Origin: Marinomonas sp. CT5
GTDB lineage: Bacteria; Pseudomonadota; Gammaproteobacteria; Pseudomonadales; Marinomonadaceae
Reading direction: 5' to 3'
DNA: 64,000 nucleotides
Assembly: GCF_018336975.1 (NCBI RefSeq)
Contig: NZ_CP025572.1
Location: 1,140,560-1,204,559 of the forward strand
The translations under genes and the position numbers were made by a program. The notes below the pieces were generated by a model, which saw only the letters and a list, made by a program, of their open reading frames with translations, was not told the origin of the DNA and did not search any database. Every line of letters starts with the position of its first letter. The first letter of the stretch is position 1. This document shows, piece by piece, positions 28,672 to 38,238 of this stretch.

Positions 28672-30279
28672 TTGAAATTATTTTTAACTTCTATATCTAA
28701 TATACGCACCCATTCATTTTGGTTAATAAAACGATCTTTATTCGCGTCTTTATTAATTAATACTTTAGGGTATGCGCAAGCGGAAGAGTCCGACGTTCAA
28801 GCGGAATCAGCTCCTGCTAGTGAAAACATTCAAGTAGATCAAGAGTCTAAAGGGTATCGATTTTCAAATCAGACAGTGATTGATCTGGCAAAAAAGCTTG
28901 CTCAGTCGCCTATGAAGCCAGCTGAAAAAGCGCCTCAAGATTTAACGGATATGGATTATTCAAAATATCGACAAATTAACTTCCAGCAAAACCAAGCGGT
29001 TTGGGGAAATACGCCGACTAAATTTTCTGTCCAGCTTTTTGCCCCCGGTTTTATATTCAATGATTTAGTGTCTATTGATGTGGTTGAAAATGGTCGCGCC
29101 TATCCTCTAAACGTCTCTTCTGATTCATTCAAAACACCCAATGAAGAAATTAGTAAATTGATCTCTCAGGTAGGGAAATTTGCTGGGCTACGACTGCATT
29201 ACCCAATTAACAAAGCGGACGTCAATGATGAGTTCGTGGTTTTTCAAGGCGCAAGTTATTTTAGAGCCATTTCGCAGGGGCAGTCTTATGGTTTATCAGC
29301 ACGCGGTCTCGCGGTCGATGTTGCTCAGCCAAAGGGTGAAGAGTTTCCTATGTTCAAACAATTTTGGATTGAGCGTCCATCCTCAAGCCAAGATGCCATT
29401 GTTGTTCATGCGTTACTAGACAGTAAAAGCGTCACAGGGGCCTATCGTTTTGGTATCTACCCTGGCAAGCCAACGCACATTTCAGTGAAAGCCACTTTGT
29501 TTCCACGAGTTGATTTGAATAATGTCGGTATTGCACCTTTAACGTCTATGTATATGTACAACACATCTTTAGATGCATCCGATGTCCCAGATTATCGTAG
29601 AGCGGTTCATGATTCTGAAGGTTTGCAGATTTTAACGGGTAATGGCGAAATGTTGTGGCGCCCCTTAAATAACCCAAAATCGCTGCAAGTCAGTGCTTTT
29701 AGTGATACGTCTCCAAAAGGGTTTGGTTTGATTCAACGTCATCGCGCATTTGAAGACTACCAAGATTTAGAAGCGAACTACCATACTCGTCCTTCGGCGT
29801 GGATTAAGCCAATGAACGATTGGGGCGCAGGGCATGTTGAATTGGTTGAAATTCCATCCAACTCAGAAACCAATGACAACATCGTTGCGTATTGGCAACC
29901 TAAAGAAGGTCTTAAAAAAGGTCAGTCTTATACCTATAAATATTTGATGACGTGGTCGAACGACACGCCGGTTTCATTAGACTCTCCACGTGTTGTAAGA
30001 AGTGCCAAGGGGGTGAAGTTATTTAAGACAAACCCTGAGGTCGTTATTGATTTTAATAAGATGCCGGATGTGAATGTCGATGATCTGACCATTGATGCCA
30101 GCATTAGTAAAGGCAAAATACTCGAAGCAATTGCCGTTAAAAACCCACATCAAAATGGCGTCCGTGTTTATGTGTCTTTTGATCCTCAAGATGCCGGTTT
30201 GGCCGAGCTAAGGGTTCAATTAAAACAGGAAGGCACCGCCATTTCCCCTACCTGGTTGTATCGCTGGATTAAGGAATAA
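28672..30279 (+). CDS. opgG: Glucan biosynthesis protein G (periplasmic)
   Basis: Periplasmic protein required for osmoregulated periplasmic glucan synthesis with OpgH. The 535 residues begin with a signal peptide (hydrophobic core about residues 17-37, cleavage near YAQAEE), then the MdoG domain from SNQTVIDLAKKLAQSPM onward. Later family motifs include HYPINK, RHRAFEDYQDLEANYHTRPS and WIKPMNDWGAGHVELVEIP. The start is the TTG at 28672 following GAGAG; no better ATG keeps the signal peptide. opgH follows 2 bp later. Confidence 0.93.
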   Translation: MKLFLTSISNIRTHSFWLIKRSLFASLLINTLGYAQAEESDVQAESAPASENIQVDQESKGYRFSNQTVIDLAKKLAQSPMKPAEKAPQDLTDMDYSKYRQINFQQNQAVWGNTPTKFSVQLFAPGFIFNDLVSIDVVENGRAYPLNVSSDSFKTPNEEISKLISQVGKFAGLRLHYPINKADVNDEFVVFQGASYFRAISQGQSYGLSARGLAVDVAQPKGEEFPMFKQFWIERPSSSQDAIVVHALLDSKSVTGAYRFGIYPGKPTHISVKATLFPRVDLNNVGIAPLTSMYMYNTSLDASDVPDYRRAVHDSEGLQILTGNGEMLWRPLNNPKSLQVSAFSDTSPKGFGLIQRHRAFEDYQDLEANYHTRPSAWIKPMNDWGAGHVELVEIPSNSETNDNIVAYWQPKEGLKKGQSYTYKYLMTWSNDTPVSLDSPRVVRSAKGVKLFKTNPEVVIDFNKMPDVNVDDLTIDASISKGKILEAIAVKNPHQNGVRVYVSFDPQDAGLAELRVQLKQEGTAISPTWLYRWIKE

Positions 30280-30281
30280 TC

Positions 30282-32435
30282 ATGTTATTAAAGGAGAGCG
30301 CTATTAATCGCGCATTGCCCAAAGAGTCGAATTTAGACATGCCTCGTCATGCCGTTAACGAAGAGGCAGGGGCGCGAAAAAGCAGGATACAAGGCTTTGA
30401 GTTTACGACAATATTATCGCGCCTATTTGTCTTGGTGTGTACGATTGGTTTGTCATGGTACGGCGCAACAGAAATGTATGCCGTACTGAATACCAATGCG
30501 ATTGCCGGCTTGCAGTGGGCGTTTTTGGTGTTGTTCTGCGTTAACTTTACATGGATATCTTTTGCCTTCTCCCAAGCCACCTTGGGTGTGATTTTTAAGC
30601 TGTGGCCTTTCTCATATACTCGTAATGAGCAAGATGTTGAAGGTGTGACGGCAATATTGCTACCTGTCTACAATGAAGACCCATTGCGGATTCGTGCCAA
30701 TATCCAAGCCATGCATGAAGACTTGTTGAAACAGGCGCCAGGTAAATTTGCCTTCTTTATTTTAAGTGACACCAACAGGGCAGATGCTTGGATCGCAGAA
30801 GAGCAGGCTTTTCGCCCTTTGTTGAATCATGATGAATCGGCTTGTCCGATTTACTATCGCCGTCGTTACAATAATGCAGAGCGCAAAGCGGGTAATATTG
30901 CTGAGTGGGTGACGGCTTACGGCGGTGATTATGAATGCATGATTGTTTTGGACGCCGACAGCTTGATGGGCGCGGATTGTTTAATTTCTTTGACGCGTCG
31001 TATGGCCGCCGAGCCAAATCTCGGTTTAATTCAAACGTTACCAACGATTATCCGCGCCAATACTTTATATAGTCGTATTCAACAGTTTGCTAACCATTGT
31101 TTTGGTCCTATCTACGCGTCAGGTTTGGCGGCATGGCATGGTTATTCCTCTAACTTTTGGGGACACAACGCCATTATTCGAACCAAAGCCTTTGCCGAAG
31201 CCTGTGGTCTACCGGTCCTTAAAGGGAAGGCGCCATTTGGTGGCCATGTCATGAGTCATGACTTTATGGAAGCCGCTTTATTGCGTCGTGCAGGTTGGGG
31301 AGTGCGTTTTGATACAGATTTGAGTGCTTCCTATGAAGAAGCGCCACCTTCTTTAGTGGACGTCATTGTTCGTGATCGCCGCTGGTGTCAAGGTAACTTA
31401 CAGCATAAGGCATTTGTTGGTGCAAAAGGCTTCCATTTTGCCACTCGCTTGCATTTGTTGTCTGGCATCATGTCTTACCTAAGTGCCGTTTTCTGGTTGC
31501 TATTGATTGTGGTGGGTTTTGCCCTTGCTGTGCAGGCGTATTTTGTTCGTCCTGAATACTTTGCCAATCCATCATTATTTCCAACATGGCCTGTGTTTGA
31601 CTTCGAAAAAGCCCGTTCATTGTTTGTTTTATCCATGGCGTTGGTGTTGGCTCCTAAGGTTTATGGTTGGTTTTCTGCCATGCTGAATTTCCGCCGCTGT
31701 ATGCAGTTTGGTGGTCCTATATTGCTGACGTTAAGCACGTTAGTGGAAACCATTCTCTCAGCGCTTTATGCGCCAATTCTAATGTTGTCGCAGTTTCAAG
31801 TGGTTTATGACGTATTTAAAGGTCGCGATAGTGGCTGGAAGCCGCAATCTCGTGACGATGGTGCAACGCCTTGGAAAGAAGCCGCTCGTGCTCACTGTAG
31901 CCATACTTTGTTAGGTATCGGGCTAGCTGGTGGCGCGCTCTTTTTGAGTAAAGAGCTTTTCTATTGGTCCTTGCCAATTAGCTTTGGCCTAATCTTGTCT
32001 ATTCCTTTGTCATGGTTAAGTGGCGGCGCTAAACGCGGTAATGTGATTCATCACCTAGGCTTGATGCGCGCACCTGAAGAGAAGCGCCCACATCCTATTA
32101 TTGAAATGCAGGATCGTTATGATAAGGCACAAGAAAGCCTGAATTTTGATGATGCTCAAACCTCCTTGCAGCGCCTATCTTCTGATGCCGATTTGTTTTA
32201 TTGGCACCTTGTCCAAATGCCAGAGGATATTCCAGATAAAGAGTTTTGCCGGGCGTGGATTTGTGCTGAATGGCAAATCCTTAATAGCGATAATATTCAG
32301 AGTTTGCTAGATCACCTGAATGAACAAGAATGTCTCGCTATTCTTCAACATAGAGAGCTTATGGCGGCCATGGAGAAATACCTGCCCAAAGATAAGCAAG
32401 TAGATACCTCTTCAGAAGAGTTTGCTTTGGCTTAA
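30282..32435 (+). CDS. opgH: Glucan biosynthesis glucosyltransferase H
   Basis: Inner-membrane family 2 glucosyltransferase that makes the beta-1,2-glucan backbone from UDP-glucose and translocates it. The 717-residue protein has two N-terminal membrane segments, a cytoplasmic GT2 domain with VLDADSLM (the DxD site) and the RDRRWCQGNLQH processivity motif, then several further membrane segments. It is translated 2 bp after opgG from an ATG behind AAGGA. In E. coli OpgH also inhibits FtsZ; its N-terminal region here is shorter than the E. coli one (E. coli total about 847 residues), so that function should not be assumed. Confidence 0.94.
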   Translation: MLLKESAINRALPKESNLDMPRHAVNEEAGARKSRIQGFEFTTILSRLFVLVCTIGLSWYGATEMYAVLNTNAIAGLQWAFLVLFCVNFTWISFAFSQATLGVIFKLWPFSYTRNEQDVEGVTAILLPVYNEDPLRIRANIQAMHEDLLKQAPGKFAFFILSDTNRADAWIAEEQAFRPLLNHDESACPIYYRRRYNNAERKAGNIAEWVTAYGGDYECMIVLDADSLMGADCLISLTRRMAAEPNLGLIQTLPTIIRANTLYSRIQQFANHCFGPIYASGLAAWHGYSSNFWGHNAIIRTKAFAEACGLPVLKGKAPFGGHVMSHDFMEAALLRRAGWGVRFDTDLSASYEEAPPSLVDVIVRDRRWCQGNLQHKAFVGAKGFHFATRLHLLSGIMSYLSAVFWLLLIVVGFALAVQAYFVRPEYFANPSLFPTWPVFDFEKARSLFVLSMALVLAPKVYGWFSAMLNFRRCMQFGGPILLTLSTLVETILSALYAPILMLSQFQVVYDVFKGRDSGWKPQSRDDGATPWKEAARAHCSHTLLGIGLAGGALFLSKELFYWSLPISFGLILSIPLSWLSGGAKRGNVIHHLGLMRAPEEKRPHPIIEMQDRYDKAQESLNFDDAQTSLQRLSSDADLFYWHLVQMPEDIPDKEFCRAWICAEWQILNSDNIQSLLDHLNEQECLAILQHRELMAAMEKYLPKDKQVDTSSEEFALA

Positions 32436-32460
32436 GTGAGCTTGATTTAGACTAAGTTTA

Positions 32461-32495
32461 AAACGGCGCAAATTGTCTTTGCGCCGTTTTTTTTA
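32461..32495. terminator. Terminator between opgH and the Lrp-type gene
   Basis: AAACGGCGCAAA and TTTGCGCCGTTT form a perfect 12-bp stem closed by a short loop and followed by T residues. The A-run on the left makes it work for the convergent minus-strand gene as well. Confidence 0.92.
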
Positions 32496-32497
32496 TG

Positions 32498-32980
32498 TCA
32501 GGAATGATCGTTGAAGGGGAACTCACTTAAGGGAAAGGCTCTGGTTATCTTTGGCTGTTTCATTGAAAACATCGTATTGACTGAACGAACCCCTCTCGCT
32601 TGCAATAACTGTTTGCTTAACAGTTCATCGTAACTCACTAGATCTTTGGTAATGATCTTTAATAAGAAATCACAATCGCCGCTCACCGAATGACACTCTT
32701 GGATTTCTGGGCATTTGCCCACGACGGTAAGAAAGGGCTCCAGTGTTTCTGGATGGTGGTTATCCATTGAAACTTGCGCGAACGCGATCACATTTAAATT
32801 CACCTTCTTGGGATTCAGTTCCGCCGTATAGCCATTGATATAGCCTTCATCTTCTAGGCGTTTTAGGCGTCGCCAGCATGGCGCGGTGGAAAGACCAATC
32901 TTATCGGCTAACTCTCTATTGCTTAAACGACCTTCTTTTTGCAAGGCAGCAAGAATACTGATGTCAAATTTGTCGAGCAT
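32498..32980 (-). CDS. Lrp/AsnC-family transcriptional regulator
   Basis: The 160-residue protein has the Lrp helix-turn-helix (LDKFDISILAALQKEGRLSN, then IGLSTAPCWRRLKRLEDEGY) and a C-terminal RAM effector domain (CHSVSGDCDFLLKIITKD). The ATG at 32980 is preferred; the upstream TTG adds five residues. It diverges from the fused 2-oxoacid dehydrogenase gene across 159 bp, so it is probably the BkdR-like activator of that operon, responding to an amino acid. This role is inferred from position. Confidence 0.88.
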   Translation of the reverse strand: MLDKFDISILAALQKEGRLSNRELADKIGLSTAPCWRRLKRLEDEGYINGYTAELNPKKVNLNVIAFAQVSMDNHHPETLEPFLTVVGKCPEIQECHSVSGDCDFLLKIITKDLVSYDELLSKQLLQARGVRSVNTMFSMKQPKITRAFPLSEFPFNDHS

Positions 32981-33139
32981 AAAATGTGTTTCCAATTATT
33001 GTTATTTGAAGAAACTTTATTGCTCAGTTTGGCAAATACTCGGCAATTAAGAAAGATAATTTCGCGCCATCATGGATAAGATTAATAGCATCATACTTAT
33101 AAAAATAAAGCTGAAAAGCAGCAGAGATGGTGTAATCCT

Positions 33140-35245
33140 ATGAATCAATTGCTAGAAAAAAATCATCGTGTCAAAAATGTCATTCGTCAAAAGCCTGAAT
33201 TTGATTGGCTTCGAGTTAGTCAATTAATGCTGTTATCTCGTGCTTTGGACGAGATAGAAGAAAAAGAGCTAGTACCCGAAAAGTTAGTGTTTAATCAGTT
33301 TTCAGCCCGTGGACATGATTTTGCGCAAATTCTTTTAGGCTCTTTACTAACTCATCCTCACGATGCCGCAAGTGGCTACTATCGATCTAGACCCTTTGTT
33401 ATGAGTCTTGGAATTGACTTGGATGAAGTGGTTGCGTCACCCATGGCGAAAGCCGATGGTTACAGTGATGGTAGAGACATAGGTGTGGTGTGCAACTATC
33501 CAAATGTCGATAGAAAAGGTGCTATGTTGTTTCCTATGTGTGGTGGGGTTGGTGCCCAATATACGCCTATCTCTGGTTGGGCTCAGTCTATTCTTTATTA
33601 TAAAAATCAGTTAAATGATTCAAGCTACGCTGGTGCCATCGCCGTGTCTATGGGTGGTGATTCTTCCATGTCGACCAATGGCTTTTGGTCAGCTTTAAAC
33701 ATATCGACGACCAACAATTTACCGCATTTATTTTATATCGAAGACAACGGTTATGGCATCTCTGTTCCGCAGGAAGTGCAAACGCCGGGTGGCGATCAGG
33801 TAGCCAATCTCAAAGCTTATAAAAATCTTAAGATTATTGATGGCGATGGAACCGACCCTGAGCTGACGCCTGTTCTGATAAAAGAAGCGGTTGAATATGT
33901 ACGTTCAGGTAAAGGAACGTGTTTGCTTCGCCTTAAAGTGCCGCGTTTATGTGGGCACACTTTCCAAGATACGCAAACCTACAAAGACAAAGACTTTATT
34001 GCGGACGAGCAAGCGAGAGATCCTCTGCCTAAGCTTAAGCGTTATCTGCTTGATAATGGCTTTATGACCGAGAATGAATGGCATGATTTGGAAGACGAGT
34101 GTTATCGCGATATTCGTCATTCTGTAGACAAAGCCAAAGCGCGTCAGCAACCTGACCCTGAAAACCTTACGCGATTTGTTTATGCCGAAAAAGATAAAGT
34201 TCAGCTTCGCGGTGGATTAGCGGCGAGCGGTCATGTATTTCCAACTCAAAGTGATCAAGCAAAACCAGAAGGTTCGCGTCTAAATATGCTAACGGCGATC
34301 CGTAAAACTTTGGACTATGAGCTCGCTACGAACCCAAAAGTGATGGTGTTTGGTGAAGATGTTGGACCGAAAGGTGGTGTTCACGGGGCAACCCTCGGTT
34401 TGAATGAGAAGTTTGGTGGCGATCGAGTGTTCGACACCAGCTTATCGGAAGAGGGCATTATTGGGCGCTCTGTCGGTTTGGCGCTAAGTGGTTTGATGCC
34501 AGTCCCCGAAATACAGTTTCGTAAATACGCTGAGCCTGCTGCTGAGCAACTTTCTGATGCTGGGATTATGCGCTGGAGAACCAATAACCAATTTGCTGCA
34601 CCTATGGTGGTCAGAATTCCGGGTGGTTTTGCCCGACGTGGTGATCCATGGCATTCCATGAGTGATGAAGTGGAGTGGGCGCATAAAGTGGGCTGGCAAT
34701 TAGCCATGCCATCCAATGCTGAAGATGCTGTTGGTTTACTGCGTTTTGCCCTAAGAGACAATAACCCGACCATTTTCTTTGAGCATAGATCTTTATTGGA
34801 CAATAGTTGGTCTCGTCGTCCCTACCCAGGAAATGACTATGTTATCCCATTTGGCAAAGCGAAAACGATCCTGACTGGCACTGCGTTAACCGTTGTGTGT
34901 TGGGGGGCGATGGTGGAGCGTTGTCAGAATGCCGCCACAAACCTTGCTATGAGTATAGAAGTCATTGACCTGCGTACTATTCAGCCGTGGGATAAAGAGG
35001 CGGTACTGGCTTCTGTGGAGAAAACCGGACGCTGCTTGATTGTTCACGAGGACAATAAAACCGCGGGTTTTGGTGCCGAGATTGCCGCGACTCTGGCGGA
35101 CGAATTGTTCTTTAGTCTTGATGCGCCCATTCAGCGATTAACCATGCCGGATATTCCTAACCCTCATAACTTTTTGTTGTTAGAAAAAGCGGTTCCGAGC
35201 GAGCAAAAGATCGCTGATGCCATGAAAAAACTGATTGAAGTGTGA
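33140..35245 (+). CDS. 2-oxoacid dehydrogenase E1 component, alpha-beta fusion
   Basis: Thiamine-diphosphate decarboxylase component of a branched-chain-type 2-oxoacid dehydrogenase complex. The 701-residue chain joins both E1 subunits. The alpha part (about 1-370) contains the ThDP motif MGGDSSMSTNGFWSALN ending in IEDNGYGIS. The beta part (about 385-701) contains VFGEDVGPKGG, SLSEEGIIGRSVGLALSG and VIDLRTIQPWD. Separate BkdA1 and BkdA2 are the more common form. The E2 gene overlaps its neighbourhood 10 bp on; no E3 gene is present, so lipoamide dehydrogenase must come from elsewhere. Position between an Lrp gene and paaX leaves branched-chain and aryl 2-oxoacids both possible. Confidence 0.88.
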   Translation: MNQLLEKNHRVKNVIRQKPEFDWLRVSQLMLLSRALDEIEEKELVPEKLVFNQFSARGHDFAQILLGSLLTHPHDAASGYYRSRPFVMSLGIDLDEVVASPMAKADGYSDGRDIGVVCNYPNVDRKGAMLFPMCGGVGAQYTPISGWAQSILYYKNQLNDSSYAGAIAVSMGGDSSMSTNGFWSALNISTTNNLPHLFYIEDNGYGISVPQEVQTPGGDQVANLKAYKNLKIIDGDGTDPELTPVLIKEAVEYVRSGKGTCLLRLKVPRLCGHTFQDTQTYKDKDFIADEQARDPLPKLKRYLLDNGFMTENEWHDLEDECYRDIRHSVDKAKARQQPDPENLTRFVYAEKDKVQLRGGLAASGHVFPTQSDQAKPEGSRLNMLTAIRKTLDYELATNPKVMVFGEDVGPKGGVHGATLGLNEKFGGDRVFDTSLSEEGIIGRSVGLALSGLMPVPEIQFRKYAEPAAEQLSDAGIMRWRTNNQFAAPMVVRIPGGFARRGDPWHSMSDEVEWAHKVGWQLAMPSNAEDAVGLLRFALRDNNPTIFFEHRSLLDNSWSRRPYPGNDYVIPFGKAKTILTGTALTVVCWGAMVERCQNAATNLAMSIEVIDLRTIQPWDKEAVLASVEKTGRCLIVHEDNKTAGFGAEIAATLADELFFSLDAPIQRLTMPDIPNPHNFLLLEKAVPSEQKIADAMKKLIEV

Positions 35246-35255
35246 GGGTAGGCGT

Positions 35256-36527
35256 ATGAACGAATCAATGACTATTACACTGCCAGTTGGGGCATTAGAA
35301 GGGACGGCAGCGGTGTTTTCTGCTTGGCTGGTGAATGAAGGAGATACTGTCCATAAGGGAGATCCTATTCTGGAGCTAGAAACCGACAAAGTGGCGATGG
35401 AAGTATGCGCTGAAAAGGATGGCTCTATTGGGAAAGTTCTGGCGAAATCGGGGGATGATGTCGATGAACAAACGATTCTAGGTTACTTAAACTGTGGTGA
35501 ATCTAGCGAGCTTGCTTCAGTGCCGGTTGAATCAGAAATAACGCCTCATTCCCAGACGACTGAAACATCGCCAAGTACGACCAAATTGACAGAAGGTGAA
35601 GACGAGGTCGCTAGAAAAGGGTCGCGACGTCATTTAATTGGGCCTGCTGTACGCAAACTGCTTAGACAATACGATGTGAATGTGTCTGCTATAGAAGGTA
35701 CAGGGAAGGGAGGGCGAGTAACGCGAGACGATGTGCTTGCCTTTGTGGAGGCAAAACCCGATAGCGCACGCATCATGTCGGACGCGCCTTTATCTTCAGT
35801 AGGAACGGAAGCTTTAAAAAGTAAGCGCGTTCCCCATACTGCCATGCGCAAGAAAATTGCCAGTCATATGGTTGATAGTTTGCTTCATACATCGCCTCAT
35901 GTAACGAGTGTTTTTGAGATGGACATGGGGCGCATTATCGAGCACAGAAAAATGTGCAAAATGGGTTTCGAAGAAGCGGGGGTTAAACTCACCTTCACCG
36001 CGTACTTTTTGGCGGCCAGTGCAAAGGCGATGCAAAAAGTGCCCGTTGTAAATGCTCGTTTTCATGAGGATTGTCTGGAAATATTTGAAGACATTAATAT
36101 TGGAGTGGGCACGGCATTGGGGGATGATGGTCTTATTGTCCCTGTGGTTAAACATGTGCAAGAGAAGAACTTATTTGAAATCGCTTCCGCGCTTCAACAA
36201 CAAACGGATAAAGCGAGACAAGGCAAATTAACGGCTTCGGATATGAAAGGAGGCACATTTACCATTTCTAATCATGGCGTGAGCGGCAGTTTATTGGCTG
36301 CGCCCATTATTATTAATCAGCCGCAAGTGGCTATTTTGGGGATTGGCAAACTTGAAAAAAGAGCCGTGGTAGAAGAAGTAAATGGCGAAGATATCATTGT
36401 TATTCGACCAAAATGCTATGTGTCCCTAAGTATTGATCATCGTGCCTTGGATGCGTACCAGACGAACTTATTTTTGAGTCACTTTGTTGAGGTGATAGAA
36501 AACTGGCCAGTCCCAGAATCCAAGTAA
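35256..36527 (+). CDS. 2-oxoacid dehydrogenase E2 (lipoamide acyltransferase)
   Basis: Acyltransferase core of the complex served by the preceding E1. The 423-residue protein has one lipoyl domain (ELETDKVAMEV, Lys being lipoylated, about residue 42), an E1/E3-binding domain (RRHLIGPAVRKLLRQYDVNV) and a catalytic domain ending in SIDHRALDAY. The usual DHRxxDG has Ala for Gly, while the catalytic His is kept. I chose the ATG at 35256 behind GAGGGTAG; a start at 35235 would overlap the E1 gene and adds no conserved sequence. A terminator follows. Confidence 0.9.
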   Translation: MNESMTITLPVGALEGTAAVFSAWLVNEGDTVHKGDPILELETDKVAMEVCAEKDGSIGKVLAKSGDDVDEQTILGYLNCGESSELASVPVESEITPHSQTTETSPSTTKLTEGEDEVARKGSRRHLIGPAVRKLLRQYDVNVSAIEGTGKGGRVTRDDVLAFVEAKPDSARIMSDAPLSSVGTEALKSKRVPHTAMRKKIASHMVDSLLHTSPHVTSVFEMDMGRIIEHRKMCKMGFEEAGVKLTFTAYFLAASAKAMQKVPVVNARFHEDCLEIFEDINIGVGTALGDDGLIVPVVKHVQEKNLFEIASALQQQTDKARQGKLTASDMKGGTFTISNHGVSGSLLAAPIIINQPQVAILGIGKLEKRAVVEEVNGEDIIVIRPKCYVSLSIDHRALDAYQTNLFLSHFVEVIENWPVPESK

Positions 36528-36547
36528 GAACGGAAATTTGAGGGCAA

Positions 36548-36583
36548 AAAAATGGCTATCATCGCAAGGTGATAGCCATTTTT
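36548..36583. terminator. Bidirectional terminator between E2 gene and paaX
   Basis: AAAAATGGCTATCA and TGATAGCCATTTTT form a 14-bp stem around TCGCAAGG-like loop bases. T-runs on both strands suit the convergent E2 and paaX transcripts. Confidence 0.92.
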
Positions 36584-36610
36584 ATTGGCATTCATACGGT
36601 ATTTGCTTGG

Positions 36611-37534
36611 TTAGTTAAGACCGCCAAATCTTTGATAGAAAGATTGAGACGCTTCAGGCAGTGGACCATCGGCAGATTCTAGGTTTTTCTCTAACCATTG
36701 TTCAGCGGCTGGGGTGACTTTGCGATAAATATTGCGACAGAGTTGTCTTGCGGCTCTGCCTTCCCAGTCACCCGGTAGAAGCTCTTCAGGGAGCTGTGGA
36801 TCTCTCAGTAGAAGCTTTCTGTATTCATGGATTAGCAGGGTTCGGGTTAGGAAGCTGGACTCTGGATCGAGATTGTCTTTTTCATACAGCTCTTGCCAAA
36901 CAGGGCGAAACAAATTGATAAACTCTTGGTAATGGGCACCAAGTTTATCTAGCTCCCAACAGTCTTTGACGAGCAGTCGAATTTGTCTTCCCGCTAGCTC
37001 TTCTTGTCGTTCTGTTTTAAATACAATGACCTTGTTTTGTAATCCAGAGGACGCTAAGACGGTATTCACATCGCTTAAATTCGTATTCGGGCTGCCAATA
37101 AGCTGACCAGTCAGTACACCAAAACCTTGCCAATTTAAGTCATCTAGCAGCTGTTTTCTTTCGTCGGCTGACAATTGCTGCGTCATGATTAGACACCAAG
37201 AGCCATCCCAAACCGTTTGATTGGTGCTGTATACACGTCGGAACGCTTGCTCGAATTTACGGCGACCTGATCCGGTTAGGCTGTAGTAGCTTTTTCTGCC
37301 AACTTTATCGCTGGTAAGCCAGCCATCTTGGGTTAAACGAAATATGGTTGTTCTCATTAATCGTTCGTTAATACCCATAGGCTCAAGTAGTTTGATTAAA
37401 CTGCCTAGCCAAACGGTGCCGCCATGAGGCTCGATCGCATCACCATATAAAGTGATGACGAGAGACGACGCGCGAATGGGTTTTTGCTTTTGAAAACGAC
37501 TGATTAAACTGTCTAGAGAGTTAATTTTATTCAT
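36611..37534 (-). CDS. paaX: Phenylacetic acid degradation repressor PaaX
   Basis: Represses the paa genes until phenylacetyl-CoA binds. The 307-residue protein starts with a winged-helix region (SLVITLYGDAIEPHGGTVWL, then RTTIFRLTQDGWLTSDKVGR) and continues with the PaaX central and C-terminal domains (FLTRTLLIHEYRKLLLRDPQ, LPGDWEGRAARQLCRNIY). It is transcribed away from the catabolic genes, after paaY. Two matching inverted repeats upstream of paaF and paaA are candidate targets. Confidence 0.95.
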   Translation of the reverse strand: MNKINSLDSLISRFQKQKPIRASSLVITLYGDAIEPHGGTVWLGSLIKLLEPMGINERLMRTTIFRLTQDGWLTSDKVGRKSYYSLTGSGRRKFEQAFRRVYSTNQTVWDGSWCLIMTQQLSADERKQLLDDLNWQGFGVLTGQLIGSPNTNLSDVNTVLASSGLQNKVIVFKTERQEELAGRQIRLLVKDCWELDKLGAHYQEFINLFRPVWQELYEKDNLDPESSFLTRTLLIHEYRKLLLRDPQLPEELLPGDWEGRAARQLCRNIYRKVTPAAEQWLEKNLESADGPLPEASQSFYQRFGGLN

Positions 37535-37557
37535 CTGTAACTGGAGATCCAGTGAGT

Positions 37558-37594
37558 TAAGCCAGCGGTTATTTTCTTAAACCTAACTGGCTTA
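37558..37594. repeat. Inverted repeat between paaY and paaX
   Basis: TAAGCCAG (37558-37565) and CTGGCTTA (37587-37594) pair exactly, with an inner GGTT/AACC continuing the stem. No T-run follows. It may end part of the paaY transcript or set mRNA stability ahead of paaX. Confidence 0.5.
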
Positions 37595-37650
37595 GTAAAG
37601 TGGAATTGCCTTTAAATATCAGGCTAAGCGCATTTCATTCGGTCACTATA

Positions 37651-38238
37651 CTAGCTTTTTGGCTGATGAGAACGACTTTGTAATTCAGGTCTATCTTCTT
37701 CTACCGCGTTAAGAGGAATGCATTCAACCAAAGACGTTAGGCATCTTTTTGATAGCTCGATATATTCTCGGGTGCCTGTTTGTTTCCATTTCAATTCGTC
37801 ATCTGTCACGGATCGTACAATTTTGCCGGGGGCTCCCATAACCAAGGAGCGTGGAGGGCAGTTGAAGCGGTTTTTGATAAAAGACGCGGCGGCAATGATA
37901 GAGCCTGCGCCAATTTCTGCGTAATCCATCACGACGCTGTTCATACCAATCAGCGCGTCTTCTCCAACAACACAGCCATGCAAAACAGCACCATGACCAA
38001 TGTGTCCATGTTTGCGAATGATGGTGTGGCTGTCGGAAAAACCATGGACAACACAGTTGTCTTGGATATTGGATTCTTCTTCCATCGTGATGCGACCAAA
38101 ATCTCCTCTTAGGCAAGCGCCTGGACCAACATAGCAGCCTTCACCAATGATGACGTCACCAATTAGCGTGGCTGTTGGGTGTACATAGGCGCTTGGGTGT
38201 ACTACTGGGGTGACGCCATCAATTTTGTAGTAAGGCAT
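37651..38238 (-). CDS. paaY: Phenylacetic acid degradation protein PaaY (hexapeptide-repeat thioesterase)
   Basis: Left-handed beta-helix protein of the gamma-carbonic-anhydrase type; in E. coli it is a thioesterase that clears blocked CoA intermediates and helps relieve PaaX repression. The 195 residues show hexapeptide repeats (HPTATLIGDVIIGEGCYVGP, NIQDNCVVHGF, GHIGHGAVLHGCVVGEDALI). AAGGAAAA precedes the ATG. It heads the minus-strand paaY-paaX unit and diverges from paaF. Confidence 0.93.
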   Translation of the reverse strand: MPYYKIDGVTPVVHPSAYVHPTATLIGDVIIGEGCYVGPGACLRGDFGRITMEEESNIQDNCVVHGFSDSHTIIRKHGHIGHGAVLHGCVVGEDALIGMNSVVMDYAEIGAGSIIAAASFIKNRFNCPPRSLVMGAPGKIVRSVTDDELKWKQTGTREYIELSKRCLTSLVECIPLNAVEEDRPELQSRSHQPKS

